64,000 bases of DNA, taken from Blastocystis sp. Blastoise. Its lineage: Eukaryota > Sar > Bigyra > Opalinata > Blastocystidae. Below the pieces are notes generated by a model, which did no database searches, had not been told where the DNA came from, and worked only from the letters and a program-made list of their open reading frames with translations. Both the position numbers and the translations under genes were made by a program. Positions 11,903-23,460 of the stretch are shown one piece after another. Positions within the stretch are counted from its first letter, which is position 1. Each line of letters begins with the position of its first letter. The stretch spans positions 421,501-485,500 of the forward strand of contig JBBPEB010000006.1 of NCBI GenBank assembly GCA_039096225.1, given 5' to 3'.

Positions 11903-14495
11903 TTAAATAGCAAATCGTTTAATAATACCATCAAAAAGAAGATTATCATAGACTCTAATATTATCTAATTTATATTCATTAAGACCGGATAAATTAATCA
12001 CTTGATATTCAAAATATTCAGTTGATTGGGCAATTGTACGGAATTCAAGTTCAGTTATGTACGAGAATTCAGCGTAATAGGATGAAGGAATAAATATAAT
12101 ATATGTAATAAATATAATAAATATAATATATATATAAGGAATAAAGGATATCTTTGTCTTTTGAGGAATAAGTTGATCTAATTTAATCGCGGGAGTTTCA
12201 ACAAATGCTTTTCGTACGGAATCTTGTACATGAGGATCCATAGTAAATGAGTATACTCATTAAGAATGTATATATATAATATATGTAATAATAATAATAA
12301 ACATAATAATAATAATAAATATAATAAATATAATAAACATAATAATAATATATAAGGATATATAGGGACGAATATCTTCAACTCTTTCAATAAGTCTACC
12401 TCCTGAGTATATATCACCAAAAGAACATTTCTTACCACTATCACCACAATTAAACATAGGTAATACTAATACTCTATTTAATAAACGAGATATTTTGATA
12501 GCATTCAATAAACGAAGCTCTTGAGCATCTACATAATATAATATAATATAATATAATATAATATAATAAAAATAATATAATAATAAAATAATAAAAATAA
12601 TAAAATAATAAAATAATAAAAATAATAAAAATAATAAAAATAATAACAATAATAAAAATAATAACAATAATAACAATAATAACAATAATAAAAATAATAA
12701 AAACAAAATAGTAATATATATACCAGGTTGATCAGGAATAAAAGGATTTTCATAAATAAGTAATTTCTTATCAATATTATAATAAATAGGAAGAAGAGGA
12801 GTATATAGATTCATATCCATCATTCTGAATAACTTGTCACTTTCAGTTTGAAGGTCGTTATGAATGACAACGGCTACATCATTCTCTATATACATAATAA
12901 TAATAATAATAATAAAATGAATTCTATATCAATATATATATACCTTTATCAAGTTTATAAATATTATACATATCAAATAAAGTAGCACCACTAACAACAG
13001 TATCTAATATCTATATAATAATAATATATAATAATAATAAACATAATAATAAACATAATAATAATATATAATAATAATAAAACATAGAATAGAACATACT
13101 TCAGTAATAATACCACTGTCTTCTTTAGCTTCATATAATTTAATAAGAAGAGAGGGAGATTTTTGTAATTCATGCATATAACTAAGAGTCATAATTGTAG
13201 GATGAAATATACTATATAGAATATATAACAATTATTGATTACGAATATAAATCTTTTAATAGAAATGAATGGATATCTACAATGAATTCAGATATAAAAT
13301 AATATATATATATACATGAAAGCATAAGCAAGATTCGTAATAGGAAAAGAAGGAACATGTATATCACAATCATAACAGGAATAAGAACGAGGAAGAGGTT
13401 TTACAAGTGAAACATCAGCACCAATGAAAGTAACACTATAACCGTCTTCTAATATCTATATAATAATAATAATATTAATAATAATAATAAAATTATAAAG
13501 CTATATTAATATACCAATAAGAATGATAATAATAAACAAAAAAAAAAAATAACAAACAACAAAATAATAATAATAATAATAAAAACTAAACTTTTACAAG
13601 AATCACCTATATATATATAAACATACAGCAGAAATCTTTTGAATAACAATAGAAGAGAGTGGGTCACCAATAGTACCTTGATCATCTTCAGACTTCTTCA
13701 ATAAAACCACGGGAATTCGATCAAGTTTTAAGCGATCAAATACTTCAGGAACAGTAACATATATAATAATATTCCATAATCCATTACGTAAAACTATATT
13801 GTCATAAAATGAATAAAATAATTCCATATTTTGATAAGGGAAGAAATATATAACAATTTGCTTAGAAATAGCTAATTGTGTTATAAAATCATTTTCTTCT
13901 AAACTTTTTTCTGTAATATATTGTGGAATACTAGCTTTTATACGAGAAACAACAGGATTATCTAACTATTCAATATTAAAAAAAAAAATAAATTAAAATT
14001 ATATATAAATAAACATACGACAGGAATAACTAATAAAGAAGATTTAGCAAGAACATCATTATTCTTTTTCTCTTTAATATCTACACAATTAATCATAATT
14101 AAAATATTATAAAATATTAAAAATACTTTGAAGATAACTTTCCTTATTTTCAAAATTATTATCTAAATAAAATAATTATTAGTTTTAAATTATCATTGTT
14201 TGTATTCGAAATAAAACTATAAAAGAAGAAACATACATTGATATAAACCTCTCTTAATAGTAGTCATCTTTAATTGATTCATACCACTCATCATACGAAT
14301 ACTAGCAGGAATGAAAACAAAAACCATGATAAAAGCAACAAATCCACCAATAAGCAAATAGGCGTTCTTCTTGAGTTTCAATCTTTTAAGACCTGATTCG
14401 TTTAACCAGATTTGAAATTGACGATTCAAATTTGAAGCAACTCTCTGAATGGATTCTATTATATCAGTAAAAGATGTTTGGCTTCTTTGATTCAT
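11903..14495 (-). CDS. Type II membrane glycosyltransferase, GT77/XEG113-like
   Basis: Probable Golgi nucleotide-sugar transferase, 537 aa. Eleven exons: 14237-14495, 14127-14162, 14019-14080, 13627-13965, 13455-13316, 13211-13100, 13010-12944, 12885-12724, 12528-12362, 12250-12152, 12073-11903 (sum 1614). The N-terminus is cytosolic (1-44), followed by a TM helix (about 45-66, AYLLIGGFVAFIMVFVFIP), giving type II topology. The lumenal part has VTFIGADVSLVKPL, a DxD-like element after a hydrophobic strand as in GT77 enzymes, then GATLFDMYN. A second block AQELRLLNAIKISRLLNR-VLVLPMFNCGD resembles the C-terminal part of plant arabinosyltransferase XEG113. Family assignment is from remembered motifs and is tentative; substrate unknown. 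The last two introns (12251-12361 and 12074-12151) are AT-AC type; all others are GT-AG. The intron at 13456-13626 also holds a 35-bp segment identical to part of the FEX gene. Confidence 0.6.
12074..12151 (-). other. U12-type AT-AC intron (glycosyltransferase, last)
   Basis: 78-nt intron with donor ATATCCTTTA, branch-like TTCCTTCAT and acceptor ATTAC. It joins ...PQKTK to AEFSYI... in phase 0. The length is a multiple of three and free of stops, so a naive prediction would retain a spurious run of Ile, Tyr and Phe residues. Confidence 0.8.
12251..12361 (-). other. U12-type AT-AC intron (glycosyltransferase, penultimate)
   Basis: Intron starts ATATCCTTAT and ends TATAC. A branch-site match TTCTTAAT lies about 15 nt before the end. 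Splicing joins ...DIRPY to SFTMDP... in phase 0. No GT donor is available at this junction, and reading through meets a TAA inside the branch site. Confidence 0.85.
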
Positions 14496-14939
14496 TATTA
14501 TATAAAGGAAAAGAAAGAGTAAACAATTTATAAAGAAATAAATTTTAATTGATAGATTATATCTGTAAAGAAAATAATCATGAATATTTTCTATTTCTGA
14601 ATAGAATATCGAGAATTATCATTTTTTTCAATAGGATAGGCTTTTCTTAATACTCTATGATTTTTTTTTGATAATTAGTTATTAATAACAATGATGACAT
14701 GATAGACTTAACAATAGAAAATAAAGAAATCTTTTTAATTTTTTTATTTTGAGATAATTGTTGTAAATATGTGTAATTATGAATATGCTTGAATGTAAGA
14801 AATACTTTATGAGATTTAGATATAATAATATCATGAAATAAATAAAAAAATGTCAAAAACAATTGAGGAATGAACAAAAAAAAGAAATCATTCTATGTGT
14901 GAGTATATTAAGCAAGCTATGATTATTCACATTTTTTTA
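14496..14939. other. Intergenic spacer upstream of glycosyltransferase
   Basis: 444 bp between two tandem minus-strand genes. A short open frame at 14647-14877 has no homology signature or splice support and was not called. No RNA gene seen. Confidence 0.4.
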
Positions 14940-16084
14940 TTATACAAGGGATGTATCTAGTGAAGCTAATGATTGAGAAGATCGGGCACTTTCTAAAAAT
15001 GTACGCACTTCTGGTTTTTCTATATTATATATATGTATATAAAAATTTTATTAAAAAATATATATATTTATTTAAAATATATAAATATATTAAGAATATA
15101 TATATATATATATATACGAATGTTAGGAGTATCTTTAATTAAATTCTTATGAAGTGAACACATATAAATAGATATCATCTAGATATATAATATATATTGT
15201 AAAAAAAATATTATTAAAAATAATAATAACATATATAGATACAAAAAGGAAGGAAGGAAGAATTCCATAAACAAGTATATATAAGAAAACAGCTTCTTCA
15301 TATTTCCACGAATTAGGCATAGTTAGAATAAAGAATATAATAAAGAATATAAGTATTAATCCATGACCTATCTGACAGTATATAGTTAAGAAAGCATATA
15401 TATATATATAATGAATAAATAAAGGAAAAATAAAATATAAAAAATAATAAATATGGATTAATTATGTAAACAATTCAATATAATAAAATAAAGGATATAA
15501 TTGTGAATAATAAAATAGAATATGTCGATGTACAGAAAGCCATAAAGAAAAATGGAAGTGAATACATTAAATAGACAATACTTATATAATTAAATAATTG
15601 ATGAATTCCAGTGAAATAATTAATGGTGAATCCCAATGCAAACATGAAAATAATTCCAACAATAGATAAACATAAAACAGAACTACTCATAAATAAAATC
15701 TTTTCTATTTTCATATCTCTTGTTAAACTACTACAATAAATAAAATAAGAATTATCTGTATATTATTTATATTTTATCTATTTACTCTAATGATGAATCG
15801 TCGTTAAATAACGACGACAAACCAAGATTGATTTCTTCAGGACTATAAAAATAGTAATAATAATATAGTGGCAATGCGAAGGAATATATAAATGTACTTA
15901 AAAGAAGAATTCTCGTTTCGATACGACGTATTTCTTGCTGTAGAAGGTAAATTACCACTTGGAGCTATAAAATGTGTAATTAGATTGATAGATTATATGC
16001 TTTAGAGTAAGAATAAATGGTTCTAAATCATATACTGGTTGGAGTTGGACTTTTCTTGATAAGTTGGTCGTTAACAATTGACAT
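14940..16084 (-). CDS. Multi-pass membrane protein of unknown family
   Basis: 226 aa from seven exons: 16036-16084, 15898-15964, 15786-15842, 15499-15730, 15243-15377, 15118-15178, 14940-15019 (sum 681). A hydrophilic Ser/Thr/Asn-rich cytosolic-looking N-terminus (about 60 aa, MSIVNDQLIKK...) is followed by four or five predicted TM segments (SVLCLSIVGIIFMFALGF; YISIVYLMYSLPFFFMAF; GLILIFFIIFFIL; VFLYILVYGILPSF) and a hydrophilic tail rich in Ser (RTFLESARSSQSLASLD). I do not recognise the family. One intron (15378-15498) is a U12-type AT-AC intron; the others are GT-AG. The start ATG was chosen as the most 5' one compatible with splicing; upstream non-coding exons are possible. Confidence 0.65.
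15378..15498 (-). other. U12-type AT-AC intron (membrane protein)
   Basis: 121-nt intron with donor ATATCCTTTA, branch site TTTCTTAAC directly followed by TATATAC as acceptor. It joins ...LLFTI to CQIGHG... in phase 0 between two membrane-spanning exons. The length is not a multiple of three, so removal is required to keep the frame. Confidence 0.85.
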
Positions 16085-16715
16085 TATGGTTCTTTCTTTA
16101 TTAAAGAAGTTAATATGAAGATGAACTGTACAAGAAGAACTTCTCAAATTAAATTTATTAACAACTCAATGAGCAATTCTTATTTCTTAAGAAAATACTC
16201 TATATAATGATAATATCCAAAAAAAGAAGGATAAGAAAAGAAATAATCGCAATTCATCTCAAATAAGATTTTTTGACGAATGATGTTACAATTAATGTGA
16301 TTGTATCCAATGAATAAATAGGATTCTCCAATGAACCAATAGAATCATCTATTTTGTGTAGAAAAAATTATTTAATAATGAATTGTTTTAAATTATTATT
16401 CTATTGTTTTTTACACTTTTCAAAGAATGAAAAATAATAATAAATGTATGAAAAAGACTTCTATGGATTTGTAAACCTTTGTTCAAAGAATTGACAAAAA
16501 ATGATCAATGTTGTTTCTTTATGAGAAAAGTGATAATCAATAATATTATATGTTAAGAATGAAAGAAGTAATAAAGGAAATAATATTAATTTGCCAAAAA
16601 TACAGCGAGAATAACAATAAAAAAGAAGAAAAGTTTCATAAGAACAAAAGATAGGGTAATTCTTATTTTAGACTATTATATATATATATATATTGGTAGA
16701 GTTGATTCGATTCAT
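16085..16715. other. Intergenic spacer
   Basis: 631 bp upstream of the membrane protein and downstream of the ubinuclein-like gene. AT-rich; no coding or RNA feature was recognised. Confidence 0.4.
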
Positions 16716-16812
16716 TTACTTTAACTCGAAATCTGCAATATTAAACATAAAATTCAAATTGAAATTCATACTTTTTAACGGAGTATACTAAAATAAATAA
16801 TAATCATTTATA

Positions 16813-16892
<80 letters not shown>

Positions 16893-17799
16893 TCTATGTG
16901 CTTGTAATGTTTGTAAATCCTTCTTTTCATTAGAAATAGCTTTCTCAGTTAAATTGACTATAGAATTAAATTATATATATATGTATATATACTTGGAGGT
17001 TCTATAAGTAATAGGAATAGTAGAATAGAATAATTATAATTTGTTTTAAATAGACACATAACAAAATAGATATTAATATAAAAAGATTATAAAATGTTAT
17101 ATATATATATACTAGATTTAGAAGGAGAAGCAGGTATATTCTTTTTTGGTGTTTTATGGATAATTGGAGGTAACATCTCAATACTTATTGGCTATATATA
17201 TATAGAAATAAGTATAAGAAAAAGATATAGGGAAATAAAGAATAATAATAGTAAACGTATATATAAAAAATGAATATAATAATATATATATTTATATAAT
17301 AATAAATGAATATAATAAAAATTATAAAAAAATGTATATAATAAAAATTATAAAAATGTATATAATAAAAAGTTATAAGTATAATAATAATAATAATATA
17401 CTTGATCTTCATCGGAGTCATCATCAGAAATACATATTGGTATATCATCAGAATCATTCGAATTATTATGTATATTCGATTTACTAGAAGATGGTCTTCT
17501 TACTGTATCTTTCTTTCCTTTAGTATTATCACTTTTATTTAATTTATTATTTTGAGTAGAAACTGTAGAAACTGAAATACTATTCTTTTTTGAAGTTTGA
17601 GATTGAAGTGAAGTTGATTCTGTTGTTTCAATACTTGTTTTTATTATATCCATTTGCTTAGTATTATTATTAACATTATTATTAATAATAGTATTAACAC
17701 TTACATCAATATCTTCATTGTTATTATTAGCTGTATTATTATTAGCTGTATTATTATCATTTGAGATATTATTATTAACATTATTATTATTATTATTAA

Positions 17800-17832
<33 letters not shown>

Positions 17833-18610
17833 CTATAGGAGATGATATAGTTTCATTTGAATCTTCATTTAGTTGATCCACGTATTTCGATATTGTTTCC
17901 TGATTAAGTGATAAATAATTCTGAATTTGTTTATTCATATCTCTCATATTTATTTTACATAGAGGAAGATTTACATAGATAACTTGCATTATTTTATGTT
18001 TTTCTTTTTGATTTTCTTCAATTTCATATAAATCACGATTAGGAGCATTCTTATTATATCTACATATTCATAATTTATATATATTTATTAATAATATATA
18101 ATAATATAATAATATAATAATATAATAATATAATAATATAATAATATAATAATATAATAATATAATAATATAATAATAATAAACAGTAATATACTCCATA
18201 ATCCTTTCATATCGTTTATCTCCTAAGAAAACAATACAACTCATAGTAAATAAGAATTCATTTGTTAATGTGAACTCTACAAACTCATTATGGGTCTCTT
18301 TAAACTGTTGACTCTATATATATATAATAATAATAATAATATATAGACTTATTATATAAATAACAATAAAATTATAAATGATAAATTAATAATAAAATAA
18401 TAATAACAAAAATTTTATATAGTAAAAATACTTGTTCATGTAATAATTGTATTAATTTTTGTATTTTCATATCAATTTGACGAATTTGCTCTTTTTTCTG
18501 AAGTCGTCTTAATACTAACTGAATTGTTTTTTTCCCATAAGGTAAAGTAGCTTCAAGACTAAGTATATATGCAGAAGAACGCATAGAACTCTCTTTTAAT
18601 ACTGCATTAT

Positions 18611-18642
<32 letters not shown>

Positions 18643-18697
18643 TACTCTTTATAGAACTAAACAAATATATATGTTTATAAATAGCATAAGAATCATA

Positions 18698-18733
<36 letters not shown>

Positions 18734-18984
18734 TAATTGTAATGGTTCTTCAAGATCTTTATTCCAATTTGAAAAAGATGCACCATTCTTTTGTAACTCT
18801 TCCTTTTTATTCTTTAAAGTTAATTATAGAGTACAAATATATTAAATAATAATATATAAATATATATAAATATAATTAAAATAGATAATAAATAAAATAT
18901 TCATATATATATTATTTATATACCTTTAAAGAATCAAAAAGATTTTGAATGGTTGGAGACGGTCTCCATGAATTCACTGTCTAC

Positions 18985-19026
<42 letters not shown>

Positions 19027-19803
19027 TAATTAATATGATAATAATAAACTATAGTAATAATATCCATATAAAATAGTATATAAAAATTAATATATACTTT
19101 TAATTCATTTTCAGTTAAAGAATTGACCTGACCACGTGCTATAATATAATTGAAATAATAAGATTGAATATTAATATATACCTCGTTTCTCTTTATTATC
19201 TTTCTTTGTTTCTAAAATAATTAATAAATTAAGTATTTATATGTGTAAATATATTAATCAATAGAATATATATATATAGAATACCATCATTTGTTTCATT
19301 TTCTTTATTTGAAGAAATAGTTTTATTTGTAGCAAAATGAAGATCCTTTTTAACTTTTGATTTATTTATATCTTTGATGATGCGACGTGCGTCATTCTCT
19401 ATTATAGATTCTTTATTATTCTTCGTCATATTGATCGAATGAGTAGTAGAAGATTTCAATTTATCTTTATTATCTTTATTATTATCATTCATCTTTTTAG
19501 AATTACTCAAAGGTACTTTTTCGGAATAATTCATGATACAAAATGATTTATAATCAATTGGCTCCTATTATATAATATTATATTAAATATTATAAAACAT
19601 AATATAATTATAATGTTTAAAAATACTAAATATATTTATTCTATATATACAAATAAATCATTTTGGTTTAATGTATTGACGACGAGGTCTGTGTCATCGA
19701 TAAGATCGTCATTTGTATCGTACCAATCATCTTCATCACGTATTGGAATATCTATAGGAATATAATTTATAAAAAAAATATTAAATAGTGAATAATATCT
19801 ACA

Positions 19804-19843
<40 letters not shown>

Positions 19844-20544
19844 CTTATTTAGAAAACCAATAAATAATAAATAATATCTACAATAAATCAACAAATAGCA
19901 GCTAATATTTATATATACTTCCTGCCATGCCACCTTCTAATTTACGAATGACATCATTTAATCGACTAATAGCATATGATTTTTTTGGTTTATATGACGA
20001 AGGAATATCATCCTATAAATACATATATTCATTAAAAAAAAAATTCTTAATCAACAAATAAAATACAAAAGAAAAAATACATTTTCATTCGGATTATTCT
20101 GTAGACTTGTTTCATTATCTTCAGCTGCTTCATCATTCTCATCACTTTCTGAAACAAGATTACCTCCTTCCTAGATAATTATAATTACTTAGTTTTATAC
20201 ATAAAAAATGGAAAAAATACGTCATTCTGTTCTTCTTCAGGTATTCCTTCATAATCCCAAAAATCAAATATAGGATCTGACTTATTTAAGTCAACTTGAT
20301 ATCTTGTAATAGTAAATTCATCATCTGCTTCACTTTCTTCTATGATTTCTTCATCTTTATCATCAAATAAATCATCAATATCAACTTCATCATCATTCAA
20401 AGTACTAGCAACAGACTCAATTACATTTTGATTTTGAATATTAAATTTTTCTTGAACATCTGTTGGTGGAATTGCACTATCCACAGAAAAATTAAATGAA
20501 TTCATATCTCCAATATACCCTATACAATAATCAATAATCAACAT
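16716..20544 (-). CDS. Ubinuclein/HPC2-like HIRA histone-chaperone subunit
   Basis: Putative nuclear subunit of the HIRA complex (histone H3.3-H4 deposition). Fifteen exons: 20221-20544, 20081-20170, 19919-20012, 19651-19751, 19285-19564, 19182-19211, 19098-19138, 18924-18980, 18734-18811, 18432-18614, 18195-18313, 17402-18059, 17113-17191, 16893-16957, 16716-16787 (sum 2271, 756 aa). The diagnostic part is the Hpc2-related domain at about residues 174-193: DDWYDTNDDLIDDTDLV matches the family WYD.ND.FID..EL pattern, preceded by RLNDVIRKLEGGMAG. The N-terminus is very acidic (DEVDIDDLFDDKDEE). A middle helical region (about 366-470) may correspond to the ubinuclein middle domain. Then come a poly-Asn tract, an acidic SIM-like motif (IPICISDDDSDED) and a short Lys/Pro tail. 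The start may instead be the Met at 20505. The acceptor of the 18734-18811 exon (TTTAAAG) is atypical. Confidence 0.7.
16820..16890. repeat. (AT)n microsatellite in the last intron of the ubinuclein-like gene
   Basis: About 70 bp of pure AT repeat directly adjoining the donor side of the 16788-16892 intron. Confidence 0.9.
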
Positions 20545-20640
20545 AATTGTTTAATATACTTTGATGGATATACAACAAGATCAAAAGAATAATTTTTTTT
20601 TGTTTTTAAAATTTGCTTTTAGTTGAATCACCAAAAGAAA
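20545..20640. promoter_or_regulatory. 96-bp head-to-head promoter region (ubinuclein-like / ITPase)
   Basis: The two start codons face away from each other with only 96 bp between them (136 bp if the ubinuclein-like gene starts at 20505). Both core promoters must lie here. The stretch contains poly-T/poly-A tracts and no other motif I can name. Confidence 0.5.
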
Positions 20641-21481
20641 ATGCAAAAATATATATTTACTCAGCCATTACGTCTTAATACGAGCAATATGAATAAAGTA
20701 TATTATGAGTTTACATAAGTCATGCTGTGTAGTTTGCTGAATTTGAGAGAATGTTCAACTCTTTTGATATTGAATTAGATCATACAAGAGTAATACTATA
20801 TATATAGTAGTCTATTATTTGATTTTTAGGTAGACATTGATGAGATTGTAGCAGATCCTTACTCTGTTGTTGCACATAAAGCGACACAAGCTGGAGATAA
20901 TATATTAATTGAAGATACAAGTTTAGATATTGAAGATGCAGATGTTGGTATCAATATAAAGTGGGTATTAAGTCATATTACAGATTTTGTTGGTCGTAAA
21001 GCTTTATGGACTGTTTTATTAGGATTTAAAGTATGCTATATCTCTTTAATTTATATGATTCAATGTATAGTATATATGTATATTCTATAATTAACTTGAA
21101 TAATATTTATATAGAATAATAATAAGGTATATATTTATGAAGGAAAGATAGAAGGCCTTCTTGTAGAACCAAGAGTTCAAAGTAATTTTGGGTATTTATA
21201 GAATAATAATATATATTATATATTATTATATAAATATAGTTTTGATCCTGTTTTTCAACCAAAGGGAACAAATAAAACACTTGCTGAAGTATAAATTACT
21301 TTGCTATTATTCTATATTATCAATTATTCATTTTTCTATGGTTTTACATTATAAAATATTATAGGAAAAACCTGATTCTGTAAGTGCTAGATATAAGGCT
21401 ATAGAGAATCTTATTCAAAATAATCCTATTAAAGTTATGGACCCCATATATACTTGGGAAGGAAAATATCAAAATGAATAA
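20641..21481 (+). CDS. Non-canonical purine NTP pyrophosphatase (ITPase/HAM1 family)
   Basis: Hydrolyses ITP, XTP and related bases to monophosphates, cleaning the nucleotide pool. 185 aa from six exons: 20641-20697, 20733-20789, 20830-21030, 21115-21191, 21240-21288, 21365-21481 (sum 558). Family motifs in order: SNMNKFAEFERMF (canonical T.N..K..E), a VDIDEI strand, ILIEDTSLDI (the conserved E-D-T-S/G-L), FGFDPVF..KG and EKPDSVSARYKA (canonical K...SHR.+A). Length matches the family. The EDTSLDIEDADVGINIKW segment differs from animal ITPA and is closer to a bacterial-type subgroup as I remember it (inference). The first two introns are only 35 and 40 nt, the shortest in the window. Confidence 0.85.
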
Positions 21482-21915
21482 TTTATGATTTCATTTTTAT
21501 CAATCTAGAGAAAATCGTTTGCTTAGTAAGATTAAAATAAGTTATATAATATATACACTACTCATTTTAAACAACTTTTAGCATTCTATTTTCATAATTC
21601 TTGATAGAATGATCAACACTGTGAATTTCTTTCTATTTAATAACTTATCTATTAATAAATACCTGTGGATATTTCCAAACATAATATAAAAGCATACAAT
21701 AGCAATTAATCCCAAAGAAAACTATAAAAAACAAAATAGTGTTTCTTTTCGATATTTGTTCGCACCAGTTTTTAATTAAGCCAATAAAAAACAGGTATTT
21801 GATGGATGACGCATTAGCGCATCATCTATCCAACAACGTTGTTCTTTTGTTTTTGTTTCATTATCATATTTATTTTGTTTTCGTAATAGTTTACGTTGTT
21901 AAATTGAAATAAAAG
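21482..21915. other. Intergenic: promoter of the pectate-lyase-fold gene with hairpin
   Basis: Holds an unusually GC-containing hairpin at 21801-21830 (12 pairs with ATTA loop and a 2-nt bulge), then a 12-nt perfect palindrome AACAACGTTGTT at 21832-21843, about 75 bp upstream of the start codon. No coding exon seen. Confidence 0.5.
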
Positions 21916-23289
21916 ATGAATAAGTTTTTTGTCTTTGTGCTTATTGTTGCTCTATGTGTTAGTGCTCATCATCATGGATTTAGAGAACCACGTAAAGGTT
22001 TTTCGTATGAAGAAAACTTTAAACGTTTCGCTGCGCCTTATTCTACTGAAAGAAGAGGAAATTCTCCTGCTATTTATGTAGTTGATTTTGGTGCTGATCC
22101 AACAGGTATGAAAGATTCATCTGATGCTTTCCAAGCTGCTATTGATGAAGCTATGAAACGTGGTTATGGTACTATGGCTGATGAGATTCATGATTGTGGT
22201 GGTGTTTCTATTGATTTAGAAGGTGGTGTTTATCTTTTTGATAAACCTGTTTATTTCCCTCAATTCCATGGTAATTGGAAGATGACTAGAGGTACTGTTC
22301 GTGCTTCTGATAAGTTCCCTGCTGATAAACATATCATTATTGTTGGTGAGAATAAATGTGGAAATCCTCAAGGTTCTTGTAATGAGCATATAGATTTTTC
22401 TTTTATGACTTTTGATTCTAATTTACATGCTGCTGGTGGTCTTCAAATTTTTAGAACTATGGGTGGTAATGTTGGTCCAAATATATTATTTATTGGTTAT
22501 CTTACTTCTGGTTTAGATCTTGAAGGTGGTCATGAAGTTATGGTACATCAAGGATGGTTTGGTGAATATTGGTATGAAGGTGGACATCAAAATATTACTT
22601 CAGAAAATGGTATTGGTGTATTAGTGAATGGTAATGATCACTTTTTAAATGATGTTATTTTCTTCTGGTCAGGTACTGGTGTTGTTATTAATGGTGGTGC
22701 TACTTTAATGAGAGGTGTACATTCTTGGAGTCATAATACTGCTTTTATTATTAATGCTGAAGCTACTCGTCTTGAGAATTGTTATATAGATTATAATAAA
22801 ATGATTGTGAATAATTTTGAACATAATGTTATAGTAGATACATTTTTCTTATATGGTAGTGTAATTCTTCAACCTGTTGGTAAAAATAAAAATATTAATG
22901 GTTTTATTATGTCTAGATCTCAATTTGATGGTAAAGGAATTGATACAGTTATTGTTGATCTTTCTAAAGGTTCTTTTGGTACTATAAGAGATTGTTATAT
23001 TACTGAAACAATTGCTTCTCATACTGGTTATAATGTTCGTCAAACTCAATTAAAGAAATCGATTCATTTAGAAAATACGAGTCATTTTGAATATGATTTT
23101 AGTAAACATCTAGTTTTTGGTCATATTCGTGATGTTGTTTATTCAGTTATGATTGAAAGTGGTGAATTAACTACTCATGCTTTAAGACCTATTGAAAATG
23201 GAACGAAAGTTATTGTTGAAATGGGTCAACCTATTACTGGTACTGTTACTTTTGTTGTTGATGAAAGTGAATATACTCATCAATATTAA
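21916..23289 (+). CDS. Secreted pectate-lyase-fold (right-handed beta-helix) protein
   Basis: 457 aa, single exon. Signal peptide MNKFFVFVLIVALCVSA, then a His-rich start. YVVDFGADPTGMKDSSDAFQ is the N-terminal signature of the Pectate_lyase_3 / GH55-like beta-helix family (Y.V.DFGA..DG..DDT.A.Q). The rest shows repetitive Gly/Asn-rich strands (GGATLMRGVHSWSHNTAF) typical of a parallel beta-helix. The family covers polygalacturonases, exo-glucanases and tailspike-type depolymerases, so the substrate is open. It is the only complete gene here besides the BTB-TLDc gene that has no intron, and it uses strongly NNT-biased codons (GGT, GCT). Both fit either high expression or horizontal acquisition (inference). 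Overlapping short frames on both strands were ignored. Confidence 0.8.
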   Translation: MNKFFVFVLIVALCVSAHHHGFREPRKGFSYEENFKRFAAPYSTERRGNSPAIYVVDFGADPTGMKDSSDAFQAAIDEAMKRGYGTMADEIHDCGGVSIDLEGGVYLFDKPVYFPQFHGNWKMTRGTVRASDKFPADKHIIIVGENKCGNPQGSCNEHIDFSFMTFDSNLHAAGGLQIFRTMGGNVGPNILFIGYLTSGLDLEGGHEVMVHQGWFGEYWYEGGHQNITSENGIGVLVNGNDHFLNDVIFFWSGTGVVINGGATLMRGVHSWSHNTAFIINAEATRLENCYIDYNKMIVNNFEHNVIVDTFFLYGSVILQPVGKNKNINGFIMSRSQFDGKGIDTVIVDLSKGSFGTIRDCYITETIASHTGYNVRQTQLKKSIHLENTSHFEYDFSKHLVFGHIRDVVYSVMIESGELTTHALRPIENGTKVIVEMGQPITGTVTFVVDESEYTHQY

Positions 23290-23460
23290 TTATTGTTTAT
23301 TAATCATAATAGACTTTATGCTTTTGTTTTGTTTAAAAAAAATATTACATATTTTTTTATTATTAATTATTCTATAAATAATATAGTTGTTTCTATTTCA
23401 TATCCAAGATACTTTTTAAAGAAAACAAATCATAAATTTTTTTATACAACATTTTTATTG

